A stretch of DNA of 64,000 nucleotides from Streptomyces sp. NBC_01428 (GCF_036231965.1 NZ_CP109499.1:62001-126000), one strand, 5' to 3'; counted from the stretch's first letter, positions 1 to 11,200 are shown. Notes: generated by a model from the sequence alone, not told the origin. Translations and numbers: made by a program.

Positions 1-1
1 T

Positions 2-17
2 GTCCCGCCGGCGAGAC
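2..17. promoter_or_regulatory. 16-bp palindromic box, copy 1 (imperfect)
   Basis: The sequence GTCCCGCCGGCGAGAC differs by one base from the perfect palindrome at 195-210. It lies upstream of the monooxygenase gene at the left edge of the window. The CGCCGGCG core resembles, from memory, the reported target of LmbU; two LmbU-type genes are in this window, so a role as their operator is an inference. Confidence 0.45.
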
Positions 18-194
18 ACGTTCGCCGCATGGCCGACTGGAGTGTCACCCGCCGCCGGCCCCGCCCACACCGGGTCCGGCACCGCCCCGGTGGGGGCCGG
101 CCGGTGGGGTTGAGGGTGGACGGGCCGGCCTGCACGCTGCCCGCCGCGCACCGTCCCCGGCCCCTTCCCCGCGCGGGATGCCGCGGGGCGGGGT

Positions 195-210
195 GTCCCG
201 CCGGCGGGAC
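195..210. promoter_or_regulatory. 16-bp perfect palindrome, copy 2
   Basis: GTCCCGCCGGCGGGAC is a perfect 16-bp palindrome 127 bp upstream of the monooxygenase start. The identical 16 bases occur at 25283-25298, and close variants at 28537, 28561, 34932 and 36925, all between genes. No convincing gene lies in 1-336; the short frames there look like high-GC noise. Candidate operator for a cluster regulator, probably LmbU-type. Confidence 0.6.
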
Positions 211-336
211 GGCGCAAGTGCGCCCTGCCGTGCCGCGTGCGGGCGCGGGACCGCGTTGACCGGCCGAGGGCGGGGGCGTGAACGTGAAGGCGACGCAACG
301 ACGTCGAAGGCCCAGCGGAATCGAAGGGGGAACGAC

Positions 337-1854
337 GTGAGGGACACCGGCATGGACGCCGAGGTGGTGATCGCGGGTGCCGGGCCGACGGGCCTGATGC
401 TCGCCTGCGAGCTGCGGCTGGCGGGCGTCGACGTGATGGTCCTCGAACGGCTCGCGGAGCGTACGGGCGAGTCACGGGCCGGCGGGATCCACTCGCGGAC
501 CCTGGAGGTGCTGGACCAGCGCGGTGTCCTGGACCGGTTCCTGGCGGCCGGTGAACTGCAGCCGGTGGGCCACTTCTCCGGCCTCTACCTGGACTTCGAG
601 GAGTCGGAGTCCCGTCACCCCTATCCGCTGATGATCCTGCAGTCCACCATCGAGCGGCTGCTGGAGGAGTGGGCGGGCGAACTCGGCGTGCGGGTGCTGC
701 GCTCCGCCGAGGTCGCCGGGATCCACCAGGACGGGAACGGCGTGAGCGTCCAGGTGGGTGCGGCCGGCCCCGGACAGCGGACGCTGCGCGCCCGCTACCT
801 GGTGGGCTGCGACGGCGGACGCAGCACGGTGCGCAAAATGGCCGGCATCGGCTTCCCCGGCACCGAGGCGACGATGACGGCGCTGATCGGCGACGTCGAA
901 CTGCCCGGCCTGCCCGAGGACTACGTGTGGATCCGGCGCTGCGCGGGCGGCGACTTCTCGGCGATCGCCTTCGAGCCCGGCTGGTACCGGGTGATCACCT
1001 CCGAGTACGACCGGGTCGCCGACCGTGACGAGGCGCCCAGCTTCGAGCAGCTGCGGGACTCGCTGGTACGGCTCGCCGGCACCGACTACGGCATGCACAG
1101 CCCGCGCTGGATCTCCCGGTTCAACGACGCCGCCCGCCAGGCCGACCGCTACCGCCAGGGCCGGGTGCTGCTCGCCGGGGACGCCGCGCACATCCACTTC
1201 CCCGCCGGCGGCCAGGGTCTGAACATGGGCGTGCAGGACGCGGTCAACCTGGGGTGGAAGCTGGCCTCGGTGGTGCGCGGCCGGGCTCCGGAGAGCCTGC
1301 TGGACAGCTACCACGCCGAGCGTCATCCGGTCGCGGAGCGGGTGCTGAACAATACCCGGGCGCAGTCGGCGCTGGCCCGCCCCGGCCCGCAGTCGGACGC
1401 GCTGCGCGAGGTGTTCGGCTCGCTGATGGTCTTCGACGACGTCAACCGGCATCTGCGGCACATGCTCACCGCCCTGGACATCCGCTACCCGGCCGACGAC
1501 GGGCACCTGCTGTCGGGCCGCCGGGTTCCCGACGCGGACCTCAAGACGGCGGGCGGCATCACCGGTGTCAGCGAACTGCTGCACGCGGGCCGGCCCGTGC
1601 TGCTCGATCTGGGCGCGGGCGCGGAGGTGACGGCGGCGGCCGCCGCCTGGGCCGATCGCGTCGACGTCGTCGAGGCGGTCAGCGAGGACGACCACTGGTT
1701 CGTGCCCGCCGCCGGTGAGATCCCCGCTCCCGCCGCCCTGCTGATCCGCCCCGACGGCCACGTCGCCTGGGCCACCACTGCGGGCGGCCCCGACCTCGCC
1801 GCCCTGCGCAGGGCGCTCACCACCTGGTTCGGGCCCGGCCTGCCGCCCTCCTGA
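337..1854 (+). CDS. FAD-dependent aromatic-type (group A) monooxygenase
   Basis: Predicted 505-aa flavoprotein monooxygenase of the PheA/TfdB/RdmE type, which uses FAD and NAD(P)H to hydroxylate small molecules in the cytoplasm. Visible: Rossmann motif GAGPTG near residue 14, the second FAD motif GDAAHIHFPAGGQGLNMG near residue 280, and a C-terminal thioredoxin-like tail ending around LLIRPDGHVAWA, as in full-length members. The start is GTG 337, preceded by GAAGGGGG (323-330); ATG 352 is an alternative. It faces the NRPS operon and has two palindromic boxes upstream, so it is probably a tailoring enzyme of this cluster. The substrate cannot be told; hydroxylation of the peptide or of a piperazate unit is only a guess. 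Confidence 0.85.
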   Translation: MRDTGMDAEVVIAGAGPTGLMLACELRLAGVDVMVLERLAERTGESRAGGIHSRTLEVLDQRGVLDRFLAAGELQPVGHFSGLYLDFEESESRHPYPLMILQSTIERLLEEWAGELGVRVLRSAEVAGIHQDGNGVSVQVGAAGPGQRTLRARYLVGCDGGRSTVRKMAGIGFPGTEATMTALIGDVELPGLPEDYVWIRRCAGGDFSAIAFEPGWYRVITSEYDRVADRDEAPSFEQLRDSLVRLAGTDYGMHSPRWISRFNDAARQADRYRQGRVLLAGDAAHIHFPAGGQGLNMGVQDAVNLGWKLASVVRGRAPESLLDSYHAERHPVAERVLNNTRAQSALARPGPQSDALREVFGSLMVFDDVNRHLRHMLTALDIRYPADDGHLLSGRRVPDADLKTAGGITGVSELLHAGRPVLLDLGAGAEVTAAAAAWADRVDVVEAVSEDDHWFVPAAGEIPAPAALLIRPDGHVAWATTAGGPDLAALRRALTTWFGPGLPPS

Positions 1855-1879
1855 GCGCCCCGCTCCCCCGTCGGGTGAC

Positions 1880-1920
1880 GGCGGCCGTCACGACCCCGCT
1901 GAAGGGTCGTGACGGCCGCC
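1880..1920. terminator. Strong hairpin terminator after the monooxygenase
   Basis: A perfect 17-bp stem (1880-1896 with 1904-1920) around a 7-base loop begins 26 bases after the monooxygenase stop. No T-run follows, as is common for Streptomyces terminators. It separates this gene from the convergent thioesterase gene. Confidence 0.75.
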
Positions 1921-2097
1921 GCCGTCGTCGTGCGCGGCCGGCGCGCCGGGGCGGGACCCGGCCCCGCCCCGGACCGACACTCCCCGCCCCCGGCCTCGCG
2001 GGCCTGCCGGCCTCCCCGGTCCCCCCGGCCCCGCGGGACTCCGGGTACGCAATCTCCCCTCCCCCCTTCACCTCCCCTCCCCTCCCCCGCTACCGAC

Positions 2098-2140
2098 GAC
2101 GCCCTCAACTGCCCTGTCTGGCAAGGGAGTTGAGGGCGTC
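2098..2140 (-). terminator. Terminator of the leftward NRPS operon
   Basis: A 13-bp perfect stem (2098-2110 with 2128-2140), extended by a CCC/GGG pairing, lies 18 bases beyond the stop codon of the thioesterase gene. It is the natural end of the long leftward transcript. Confidence 0.75.
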
Positions 2141-2158
2141 ACGGGGTACGGGGCGGGG

Positions 2159-2905
2159 CTAGTGGCCGTCCCGGGCGGACTGGGCGGACTGGGCGGTGAT
2201 GGTGTCCAGGATGTCGCGGCCGTGGTCGACGAGGTACATGTGGTCGCCGGGGAACTCCGCGTAGGTGAAGCCGGCGGTGGTGGCGTCCTGCCACTGGCGG
2301 GCCTCGGCCGCGGTGACCAGCCCGTCCCAGGCGCCGCGCAGGGAGCAGACCGGCACCGCGAGGGGGGTGTCGGTGGAGGGGACGTAGTTCTCGTGCATCT
2401 CGCAGTCGGCCTGCAGGACCGGCAGGATCAGCTCCCGCATCTCCGGGTGGTCCAGGGCCTCGTGCCGAAAACCCGCGAACTCCTCGACGCGGGCGAGGAA
2501 CTCCTCGTCGGGCAGGCCCGTCGCACGGCGTTCGCGCTGGGTCCAGGGGCCCGGTGAGCCGCTGACGACCAGGCGCTCGACGTGCACGCCGCGGTGGGTG
2601 AGCAGGTGGGCGAGTTCGTAGGCGAGGACCGCGCCCAGGCTGTGTCCGAACAGCACGGTGGAGGTGCCCTCGCCGAGGTCGGCGACGATGTCGTCGATGG
2701 AGCCCTTGGCCGCCTCGACGACGTTGCGGTACGGCGTGTCCAGGATCCGCCGCTCCCGGCCGGGCAGTTCGACCGAGGTGACGCGCCACCGGCCGGCGGA
2801 CAGCTCCCGCCAGGGGTGGAAGAACGAGGGTCCTGCTCCCGCGAACGGCACGCACAGCAGCGTGGCCTGCTCCGGGTCTTCCTGCTGTGTCCGGGGTCCG
2901 CTCAC
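2159..2905 (-). CDS. Type II thioesterase (NRPS editing), copy 1
   Basis: 248-aa alpha/beta hydrolase of the RifR/GrsT family, which removes wrong or stalled acyl groups from carrier proteins. Motifs: nucleophile elbow GHSLG at residues 87-91 (Ser89) and the catalytic His region GDHMYL near residue 220; length is normal for the family. The start is GTG at 2905; an ATG is not available nearby. It is the last gene of the NRPS operon, 70 bp after the NRPS gene that ends at 2976, which fits a proofreading role for this assembly line. Two further type II thioesterases occur in the window (30822 and 54104). Confidence 0.9.
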   Translation of the reverse strand: MSGPRTQQEDPEQATLLCVPFAGAGPSFFHPWRELSAGRWRVTSVELPGRERRILDTPYRNVVEAAKGSIDDIVADLGEGTSTVLFGHSLGAVLAYELAHLLTHRGVHVERLVVSGSPGPWTQRERRATGLPDEEFLARVEEFAGFRHEALDHPEMRELILPVLQADCEMHENYVPSTDTPLAVPVCSLRGAWDGLVTAAEARQWQDATTAGFTYAEFPGDHMYLVDHGRDILDTITAQSAQSARDGH

Positions 2906-2975
2906 CGCGGCCCACCCCCATCCGTTCGGTGTGATCGTGTGTCGGTCCGGTGCCGGGCACCGGGCGGCCGGCCGG

Positions 2976-5900
2976 TCATGCCAGCCGGTCGCGGGCGATC
3001 TCGAAGAACTCGGCGACCGGCGCCGGCATGTGCATCTCGTGGTGCGAGGCGTTCATGGTGTGCACGTCCAGGGCGCCCAGGACGTAGGGCCGCCACAGGT
3101 GGGCGTAGGAGGTGTCCTCCTGGGCCGCGTTGAAATACAGCACGTCGCCGCGGTAGGCGGGCGATTCGAAGTCCATCATCAGGGCGGCGTTGTTGGCGAG
3201 GACCTTCGCCATGGTGTCCAGGAAGCCCTGCCGGCCGCCCAGGCGGATGTACTGGCTGAAGTCGTCCTCGAGTTCGGCCCGGTAGTCGGCGGAGTCCTTG
3301 CCGGCGTGGACCTCGCGGAATCCGTGGCCGCCGGGCTGCGCGTCCAGGATCGCCACCAGGGCGACCTGGTGTCCGAGCCGGTCCAGGGCGTCGGCGACGG
3401 CCTGGACGACGGTGCCGCCGTAGGACCAGCCGATGAGGTTGTAGGGGCCCTCGGGCTGGGTGCGCAGGATCTGGGTGACGTAGTCGTCGATCATCTCCTT
3501 CGCACTGGAGGCGAGGGTGTCCGCGCCGTCGGAGCCGCGGGACTGCAGGGCGTAGGCGGGCCGGTCCTGCAGGTGCGTGACGAAGCTGTAGTAGGCCCAG
3601 CCCAGGCCGCCGCCGCCGTGGAAGAACCACACCGGCTTCTTCCCGGTGCCGGGGTCGCTGTTCAGGGGCAGTACGACCGCGAAGGAGTCGGCGTCGTCGG
3701 CGGGGACACCGCCGGCGAGCATCAGCGCGGCCAGTTCGGCGACCGTGGGGTACTTGATGATCGTCCTGATGGGGATGTCGATGCCGAACTCGCCGCGGAC
3801 GCGGACGCTGAGGCGGGTGGCCAGCAGCGAGTGGCCGCCGAGCGCGAAGAACCCGTCGTCGACCCCGACCTGCTCCACGCCCAGCAGCTCGCCGAACAGG
3901 GCGCACAGCCGTTCCTCGTAGGAGTTGCGCGGTCCGCTGCCGGTCGCGGCGGCGGCCGTGTCCTCGGCGGGCAGGGCGCGCCGGTCGAGTTTGCCGTTGG
4001 AGGTGAGCGGGATGTGCTCCAGGGTGATCAGGGTGGCGGGGACCATGTAGTCGGGCAGGCGTTCGCGCAGGTGGGCGGTGAGCGCGGCGGTGTCCGGTGC
4101 GGTGCCGGGTTCGGGGACGACGTAGCCGATCAGGCGTTTGTCGCCGTCGCCGTTCTCGCGGACCAGGACGGCCGCCTCGGCGACGGCGGGGTGGCCGGCC
4201 AGGGCGTGTTCGATCTCGCCGAGCTCGATGCGGAAGCCGCGGATCTTCACCTGGGAGTCGGCGCGGCCGACGTACTCCAGCTGTCCGTGCCGGCTGAGGC
4301 GGACGAGGTCGCCGCTGCGGTACATGCGCTCGCCGGGCGCGCCGAAGGGGCAGGCGACGAAGCGGGAGGCGGTCAGGCCGGGGCGGCCGTGGTAGCCGCG
4401 GGCCAGGCCGTAGCCGGCGACGTACAGTTCGCCGGTCACGCCGGCGGGTACCGGCTTGAGGCCGGCGTCCAGGACGTGGGCGGCGAGGCCGGGGATCGCC
4501 GGGCCGATGACGCTGGCGCGGTAGCGGGCGGCGGCGTGCTCGTCGAGGTCGATGCGGGTGACGTGCACGGTGGTCTCGGTGATGCCGTACATGTTCACCA
4601 GGAGGGGCGCGTCGTCCGCGTGGCGTTCGTACCAGTCGCCGAGCCGGTTCAGGTCCAGGGCCTCGCCGCCGAACACCACGTAGCGCAGGGCCAGTTCGCG
4701 GCCCGGGTGCTGGGCGTCGGCCTGGATGAGCTGGTAGAAGGCGGAGGGGGTCTGGTTGAGGACGGTGACCTGTTCGCGGGCCAGGAGCTGCAGGAAGTCC
4801 TCCGGGGAGCGGGAGACGTCGTAGGGGACGACGACCAGGCGGCCGCCGTGCAGCAGCGGGCCCCACAGTTCCCACACGGAGAAGTCGAAGGCGTAGGAGT
4901 GGAAGAGGGTCCACACGTCGTCGGCGCCGAAGGCGAAGTCCTGGGCGGCGGTGAGGAGTCCGACGACGTTGCGGTGCGGGACGAGGACGCCCTTGGGGCG
5001 GCCGGTCGACCCGGAGGTGTAGATCACGTACGCGGGGTGGTCGGGGCGCAGCGGGCTGCGGCGTTCGGCGTCGGTGAGGTCACCGGCGTCGGCGGTTTCG
5101 GTGGGGGCGTCGGGTGTGTCGAGGTGCAGGCGCGGCAGGTGGGGGGCGAGGTCGCGGGCGGCGTGGGTGGTGCTGGTGGTGAGGAGGAGGACGGGGTCGG
5201 CGTCCTGGATCAGGTAGGCGATGCGGTCGGCCGGGGAGTCGGGGTCGATGGGCAGGTAGGCGCCGCCGGCCTTGAGGACGGCGAGGATCGCGACGACGAG
5301 GTCGGCGGAGCGTTCCAGGCAGATGCCGACCAGGGACTCGGGGCCCACGCCCCGGGTGACGAGGTGGCGGGCGAGGCGGTTGGCGCGGGCGTTGGCCTCG
5401 CCGTAGGTGAGGGTGGTGTCCTCGCAGACCACCGCGACGCTGTCGCCGTGCGCGGCCGCCTGGCGTTCGAAGAGGGCGGCCAGGGTGGTGTCCTCGATCG
5501 GGGCGCCCGCGGTGGTGGCGTCGGTGAGGCGCTGGTGTTCGCGGGCGTTGAGGACGTCGATGTCGCTGACGCGCAGGGAGGGGTCGGCGGCGAACTGTTC
5601 CAGGACGCGGGTGAGGCGGGCGGAGATCTCCTGGGCGGTCTCGCGGTCGAAGAGGTCGGTGGCGTACTGCAGGTCGCCGCGGAGTGCTCCGGCCTCGTCC
5701 GTGGTGAGGAAGAAGGTGAGGTCGACCATGGCGGTCTCGGGGATGGCCTGCTCGAAGCGGACGTCGAGGCCGTCGAGTTCGAAGCCGGGCTTCTCGTAGC
5801 TCTGCCAGGAGAAGATCACCTGGAAGAGCGGCTGGTAGGCGGCGGAGCGTTCGGGGTTGATGGCCTCGACGATCGCGTCGAAGGGCACGTCCTGGTGCTC

Positions 5901-6866
5901 GTAGGCGGCCAGCGCCTTGTCGCGTACCTGGGCCAGCAGGCTGGTGAAGGCGGGGTTGTCGGCCAGGTCGGCGCGCAGGACCTGGGTGTTGACGAAGCAG
6001 CCGATCAGGTCGGCCAGGGCTTCGTCGGTGCGGCCGGCGATCGGGGAGCCGATCGTCACGTCGTCGCCGCCGCCGAGTTTGCCGAGCAGGACGGCCAGGG
6101 CGGCCTGCAGGAGCATCGACATGCTGGTGCCGTGTTCCTTGGCGAGCCGGTGCAGGACGGTGGTCGTGGCGGTGTCGACGTGCAGGGGGACGGTGTCGCC
6201 GTGCGAGCCGGCCTCGGCGGGCCGGGGCCGGTCCAGCGGGAGGTTCAGCGGTTGCGGGACGCCGGCGAGTTCCTTGCGCCAGTACTCGACCTGGGCGGCG
6301 GCGAGGCTGCCCGCGTCCCTGGGGTCGCCCAGGACCTCGCGCTGCCACAGCGCGTAGTCCTTGTACTGCACGGGCAGCGGCTCCCAGTCGGGTGTGCCGC
6401 CCCGGGTGCGGGCGGTGTAGGCGGTGAACAGGTCGCGCATCATCGGGGCGCTGGAGCTGCCGTCGGAGGCGATGTGGTGGATGACCAGGACCAGGACGTG
6501 TTCGTTCGGGGAGCAGCGCAGGATGTCGGCGCGCCACGGGAGTTCGGCGGTCAGCTCGAAGCGGTGCGCGACGGCCTCGTCGATGAGGGCGGGCACGTCC
6601 GCGGGCGGCACGTCACGCACCCGGACCTGCTGTGCGGTGTCCGTCGCGGCGAGGAGCCGTGAGCAGGGTTCGCCGGCGTCGTCGAGGGCGTACAGGGTGC
6701 GCAGGATCTCGTGCCGTTCGGCCACGTCGCGCAGGGCGGCGGTGAGGGCGTCCTGGTCGAGGGGGCCGGTCAGCCGGAACGCCGCCGAGATGTTGTAGGT
6801 CGCCGCTCCGCCCTCCAGTTGGTGCAGGAGCCACATGCGGCGTTGGGCGTATGACAGCGGGATCAT
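2976..6866 (-). CDS. NRPS termination module C-A(Thr)-T-TE
   Basis: 1296-aa single-module NRPS. Order: condensation domain with HHIASDG near residue 129; adenylation domain with [10 protein letters not shown] near 620; thiolation domain [10 protein letters not shown] (Ser near 1010); C-terminal thioesterase with GWSYGG near 1145. Hand reading of the ten specificity positions gives D-F-W-N-V-G-M-V-H-K, very close to the known threonine code DFWNIGMVHK, so Thr is predicted as last residue. The threonine hydroxyl, or the one at the chain start, could serve as nucleophile for cyclisation. The start ATG 6866 has GGAGGAG nine bases upstream. The gene lies downstream of the NRPS gene ending at 8249 but is separated from it by the inserted tnpB element. 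Confidence 0.95.
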   Translation of the reverse strand: MIPLSYAQRRMWLLHQLEGGAATYNISAAFRLTGPLDQDALTAALRDVAERHEILRTLYALDDAGEPCSRLLAATDTAQQVRVRDVPPADVPALIDEAVAHRFELTAELPWRADILRCSPNEHVLVLVIHHIASDGSSSAPMMRDLFTAYTARTRGGTPDWEPLPVQYKDYALWQREVLGDPRDAGSLAAAQVEYWRKELAGVPQPLNLPLDRPRPAEAGSHGDTVPLHVDTATTTVLHRLAKEHGTSMSMLLQAALAVLLGKLGGGDDVTIGSPIAGRTDEALADLIGCFVNTQVLRADLADNPAFTSLLAQVRDKALAAYEHQDVPFDAIVEAINPERSAAYQPLFQVIFSWQSYEKPGFELDGLDVRFEQAIPETAMVDLTFFLTTDEAGALRGDLQYATDLFDRETAQEISARLTRVLEQFAADPSLRVSDIDVLNAREHQRLTDATTAGAPIEDTTLAALFERQAAAHGDSVAVVCEDTTLTYGEANARANRLARHLVTRGVGPESLVGICLERSADLVVAILAVLKAGGAYLPIDPDSPADRIAYLIQDADPVLLLTTSTTHAARDLAPHLPRLHLDTPDAPTETADAGDLTDAERRSPLRPDHPAYVIYTSGSTGRPKGVLVPHRNVVGLLTAAQDFAFGADDVWTLFHSYAFDFSVWELWGPLLHGGRLVVVPYDVSRSPEDFLQLLAREQVTVLNQTPSAFYQLIQADAQHPGRELALRYVVFGGEALDLNRLGDWYERHADDAPLLVNMYGITETTVHVTRIDLDEHAAARYRASVIGPAIPGLAAHVLDAGLKPVPAGVTGELYVAGYGLARGYHGRPGLTASRFVACPFGAPGERMYRSGDLVRLSRHGQLEYVGRADSQVKIRGFRIELGEIEHALAGHPAVAEAAVLVRENGDGDKRLIGYVVPEPGTAPDTAALTAHLRERLPDYMVPATLITLEHIPLTSNGKLDRRALPAEDTAAAATGSGPRNSYEERLCALFGELLGVEQVGVDDGFFALGGHSLLATRLSVRVRGEFGIDIPIRTIIKYPTVAELAALMLAGGVPADDADSFAVVLPLNSDPGTGKKPVWFFHGGGGLGWAYYSFVTHLQDRPAYALQSRGSDGADTLASSAKEMIDDYVTQILRTQPEGPYNLIGWSYGGTVVQAVADALDRLGHQVALVAILDAQPGGHGFREVHAGKDSADYRAELEDDFSQYIRLGGRQGFLDTMAKVLANNAALMMDFESPAYRGDVLYFNAAQEDTSYAHLWRPYVLGALDVHTMNASHHEMHMPAPVAEFFEIARDRLA

Positions 6867-7018
6867 CGGAACTCCTCCATGGGCAGCCCGGCCATCAGAC
6901 CGGGAAAAGAGCGGTCTCCTGCGGAGCAGGGTGTGGGCTGATGTGACGTCGAGGCGGAGTACAGCGCTCTGACCAGCGCGTCGGCTTTCCTACAAACGGT
7001 GGCGCTAGTTTGTGAGTT

Positions 7019-8212
7019 GTGACCACTGTCGTGAAGCGGGCGTTCAAGTACCGCTTCTGTCCCACTGATGCGCAGGCAGCCGAGCTGTCGCGCACGTTCG
7101 GGTGTGTGCGGAAGGTCTACAACCTGGCGCTGGCCGCGCGGACGCAGGCGTGGACGCGGCAGGAGCGGGTGAACTACAACCAGACCTCGGCGATGTTGAC
7201 GGCCTGGAAGAGGACCGAGGAACTGGCCTACCTGAACGAGGTGTCGTCGGTTCCGCTGCAGCAGGCCCTGCGGCACCTGCAGGTGGCGTTCACCAACTTC
7301 TTCGCCCGCCGGGCGAAGTATCCGAGGTTCAAGTCCCGGAAGAGGTCGCGGAAGTCCGCCGAGTACACGACCAGCGCGTTCCGTTTCCGGGACGGCCGGC
7401 TGACGCTCGCGAAGATGCGTGAACCGCTGGACATCGTCTGGTCCAGGCCGCTGCCCGCCGGCGTGTCCCCTTCGACGGTGACGGTCTCCCAGGACTCGGC
7501 CGGACGCTGGTTCGTCTCGATGCTGTGCGACGATCCGTCCGTACAGCCCCTGCCCGCAACGGACACGGCCGTGGGTATCGATGTCGGCCTGAACCACCTG
7601 CTGACTCTGTCGACCGGCGAAAAGATCACCAATCCGAGGCACGAGCGCCGCGACCGCGCTGCCCTGGCCAGGGCACAGCGCCGACTGGCGAAGAAGGCCT
7701 CCGGTGGCGGCGCGAACCGGGCCAAAGCCCGCCGCAGAGTCGCGAAGATCCACGCCCGCATCACCGACCGCCGCCGTGACACCCTGCACAAGCTGACCAC
7801 TCGACTCGTACGTGAGAACCAAACGCTCGTGATCGAGGACCTGACCGTACGCAACATGGTCAAAAACCGGAACCTGGCCCGAGCCATCTCGGACGCGGGA
7901 TGGGCAGACTTCCGGAGCCTGCTGGAGTACAAAGCCCGGTGGTACGGGCGCGAGGTGATCGCCGTCGACCGGTGGTTCCCCTCCTCCAAACTGTGCTCCC
8001 GCTGCGGCACCCTCAAGAAGCAGATGCCGTTGCATGTCCGTACCTGGACCTGCGACTGCGGCGCGACCCACGACCGGGACGTGAACGCGGCGAAGAACCT
8101 GCTGGCCGCCGGACTGGCGGTGACAGCCTGTGGAGCTGGTGTAAGACCTCAACGGAGCACTCCGGGCGGGCAGTCGGCGACGAAGCAGGAAACCCCACGG
8201 CGCGAGCCATAG
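7019..8212 (+). CDS. tnpB: TnpB RNA-guided nuclease of IS605/IS1341 type
   Basis: 397-aa TnpB/OrfB. The split RuvC site is intact: Asp in GIDVGLNHLLTLS (near residue 188), Glu in VIEDLTV (near 272), Asp in THDRDVNAAKN (near 352). The zinc ribbon is CSRCG and CDCG (near 327 and 345). The family makes a guide-RNA-directed endonuclease that favours retention of the transposon; the RNA comes from the 3' end of the gene and the right end of the element. Start GTG 7019. No Y1 transposase partner is in the window, so mobility would need tnpA in trans. Length and motifs suggest an active protein rather than a decayed copy. Confidence 0.93.
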   Translation: MTTVVKRAFKYRFCPTDAQAAELSRTFGCVRKVYNLALAARTQAWTRQERVNYNQTSAMLTAWKRTEELAYLNEVSSVPLQQALRHLQVAFTNFFARRAKYPRFKSRKRSRKSAEYTTSAFRFRDGRLTLAKMREPLDIVWSRPLPAGVSPSTVTVSQDSAGRWFVSMLCDDPSVQPLPATDTAVGIDVGLNHLLTLSTGEKITNPRHERRDRAALARAQRRLAKKASGGGANRAKARRRVAKIHARITDRRRDTLHKLTTRLVRENQTLVIEDLTVRNMVKNRNLARAISDAGWADFRSLLEYKARWYGREVIAVDRWFPSSKLCSRCGTLKKQMPLHVRTWTCDCGATHDRDVNAAKNLLAAGLAVTACGAGVRPQRSTPGGQSATKQETPRREP

Positions 8213-8246
8213 GAATCCCCCTCTTCTATGAGGGGGAGAAGTCAAC
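8100..8246 (+). ncRNA. Candidate omega (right-end) guide RNA scaffold
   Basis: By family rule, the omega RNA covers the tnpB 3' end and the right end of the element, and its guide is the host sequence just beyond it (8247 onward, the 3' end of the NRPS gene). The terminal 7-bp stem at 8217-8236 is seen; the rest of the fold and the 5' end are inferred. Confidence 0.4.
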
Positions 8247-8248
8247 GT

Positions 8249-11200
8249 TCACTCCTTTGCGAACATCTGGCGCAGGCTGGGGCGGCGGGGGGCGGCCGAT
8301 TCCTGGGACCATGTGGCGAGTTCGGCCACGGTGGGCAGGTCGAAGATCGTGCGGATGGGTATTTCGATGCCCATGTCCGCGCGGGCGCGGGCGATGAGGC
8401 GGGTGGCGAGCAGGGAGTGTCCGCCGCGTTCGAAGAAGCCGTCGTCGATGCCGACCCGGTCCAGGCCGAGGACTTCGGCGAACAGGGCGGCCAGGGTTTC
8501 CTCGCGGGGGGTGCGCGGGGCGCGGTAGGGGGCGCCGGTGTACTCGGGTTCGGGCAGGGCGGCCCGGTCGAGTTTGCCGTTGGGCATCAGCGGCAGCCGC
8601 TCCAGCAGGACGACGGCGGAGGGCACCATGTAGTCGGGCAGGTGCTCGGCGGCGAAGCGGCGGATCTCCTGGGCGGTGGTCTCCCGGGCGGGTACGGCGT
8701 AGCCGATCAGGCGGGTGGCGGTGCCGGTGCCGCGGGTGATGACGGCGGCCTGGGCGAGGTGCGGGTGGGTGGTGAGGACGGCCTCGATCTCGCCGGGTTC
8801 GACGCGGAAGCCGCGCACCTTGACCTGGGCGTCGGAGCGGCCCGCGTACTCCAGCAGGCCCTCGGCGGTGAAGCGGGCGAGGTCGCCGGTGCGGTACATG
8901 CGGGCGCCGGGCGCGCCGTGGGGGTCGGGGACGAAGCGGGCGGCGGTCAGGGCGGGGCGGTCGTGGTAGCCGCGGCCGATGGCCCCGCCGACGTACAGTT
9001 CGCCGACCGCGCCGGGCGGGACCGGGGTGAGGCCGGGGCCCAGGACGTAGGCGCGCATGTTGGCGAGCGGGGTGCCCAGCGGGATGCTGCCGCCCGCCCC
9101 GGTGTCCTGGGGGGTGTCGGTGGCGGTGTGGGTGGTGGCGTAGAACGTCTCGCTCTGGCCGTAGGCGTTGAGGACGCGTATGCCGGGGAAGGCCTGGCGG
9201 GTGCGGTCGACGAGGGTGGTGGGCAGGGCTTCGCCGGCGAAGACGACGCTGTCCACCTGGGTGCGGCCGCTGATCCGGTCGAGGAGTTCGGCGAAGGCGG
9301 AGGGCACGGTGGAGATGACGCTGCCGCTCCAGTGCTCGCGCTCGGCCAGGACCAGGACGTCGCGGACCAGTTCGACGGTGCCGCCGGTGGCGAGAGTGGT
9401 GAAGATCTCGAACGCCGAGACGTCGAAGTTGACCGATGCTCCCGCGAGGAGCCGCTTGCCCGGTCCGAGGCCCAGCCGGTCGGCGAGGTGCAGTACGCCG
9501 TTGACGACGCCCGCGTGGGTGATGGCGACGCCCTTGGGCCGGCCGGTGGAGCCGGAGGTGTACATCACGTACGCCAACTGCTGAGTGTGCACGGCCTGTC
9601 GGGGTGCGGTGGCGGGCGGGTCGGGCAGGTCGAGGGTGTCGATCAGGACGGTGGGGGCCTCGTGGTCGGGCAGGAGGGCGGAGGTGGCGGTGTCGGTGAG
9701 GACGAGGGCGGGCCGGGCGTCGCTGAGGATGGCGGCGAGGCGCTGTCCGGGGTACTTGGGGTCGAGCGGCAGGTAGGCGCCGCCCGCCTTGAGGACGGCG
9801 ATCAGGGCGATGACCAGGTCCGCGGTGCGGGGCAGCGACAGTGCGACGAGTGACTCCGCTCCCACGCCGTGCTCGGCCAGGTGGTGGGCGAGGCGGTCGG
9901 CCCGGCGGTTCAGTTCCTGGTAGGTGAGCGTGGTGTCGTCGGCGACGAGGGCACTCTGGTGGGGGGTGCGGGCCGCCTGCTGTTCGATCAGCGCACTGAT
10001 GGTGGTGTCGGGGGTGGGGGCGGCGGTGTCGTTGAAGTCGAGAAGGAGCCGCTCGCGTTCGCCGTCGGTGAGGGTGTCGAGGCGGGCGGCGGGCAGGTCG
10101 GGGTTGTCCGCGAGCCGGGCCAGGACGCGCACCAGGCGGGCCGCGTAGTCCTCGACGGTGTCGCGGTCGAAGACGGAGCGCGCGTACTGCAGGGTGAGCG
10201 CGAGGCGGGGTTCGACCAGTGCCGTCAGGGTGAGCGGGTAGTTGGTGCCGGTGGCGTGGCGCAGGCCGGTGACGGTGAGGCCGCCGGTGGCGTCGCCGGC
10301 TGCTTGCAGGCCCTTCTGGTCGACGGGGTAGGACTCGAAGACGACGAGGGTGTCGAAGAGGGCGGGCAGGCCGGTGGGCTGCTGGATGTCGGTGAGGCCC
10401 ACGTGGTGGTGGTCGGACAGGGCCGCCTGGCGGCTCTGCAGGCCGCTCAGGAGGCCGGCGAGGGTCTCGCCGGGGGCGGGCGCGACGCGGACCGGCAGGG
10501 TGTTGATGAACATGCCGACGATCGACTCGACGCCGGTGACCTGGGCCGGGCGGCCCGAGACGGTGGCGCCGAACACCACGTCCCGGCGTCCGGTGAGTTG
10601 GCCGATGAGCAGCGCCCAGGCGCCTTGGAGCAGGGTGTTGGCGGTGACGCCCAGGCGGGTGGCGCAGCGGCCCAGTTCGCTCGCCAGCTCGGGCGGGAGG
10701 GGGACGTCGACCTCGTCGAGGCCTTCGTCTCCCGTGTCGCCGGCGCCGGGGGCCAGCAGGGTGGGTTCGCTCAGGCCGTCGAGTTCGGCGGCCCAGGCGC
10801 GTGCCGAGTCCTGTTCGTCCCTGCGGGCGCGCCAGGTCAGGAAGTCGCCGAAGTCGCGGGGGGCGGGCAGGGCGGCCGCGTCGCCGTCGGACGCGTACAG
10901 GAGCAGGAGGTCCTGCAGGAGCAGGGGGGTGGACCAGCCGTCGAAGAGGGCGTGGTGGGCGGTCAGTACCAGTTCGGTGCGGCCGGGTTCCAGGTGGACG
11001 AGGGCGATCCGCAGCAGGGGCGGGGTGGTGATGTCGAAGGGGGCGGCCCGGTCCTGGCGGAGGAAGTCCTCGAACGCCGCGGTGCGTTCGGGCAGGGGGT
11101 GGGCGGTGAGGTCGAGGTGCTGCCAGGGAAGGGGCACCGTCGTGGGGATCACCTGGAGGGGTTCGCCGTCGGCGCGGTCGAGGAACGCGGCGCGCAGGCC

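Larger units (their letters stand above)
6868..8246 (+). mobile_element. IS605-family (IS1341-type, tnpB only) insertion
   Basis: About 1.38 kb lies between the stop of one NRPS gene (8251-8249) and the start of the next (6866), where the sister junction at 16002-16006 has only three bases. It contains an intact tnpB and no tnpA. The right end has the typical hairpin (CCCCCTC 8217-8223, GAGGGGG 8230-8236) and ends near GAAGTCAA (8238-8245). The left part has a small stem (6897-6902 with 6912-6917). The exact left end cannot be fixed; no target duplication is expected for this family. The insert lies antisense to the NRPS operon. Confidence 0.8.

Noticed and set aside
2658..6662. Long open frame opposite the terminal NRPS gene (and similar ones at 9869-14821 and 20191-23157)
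   Set aside because: They are antisense shadows caused by high third-position GC in the NRPS genes; their translations are Val/Gly/Ala/Gln-rich with no family.
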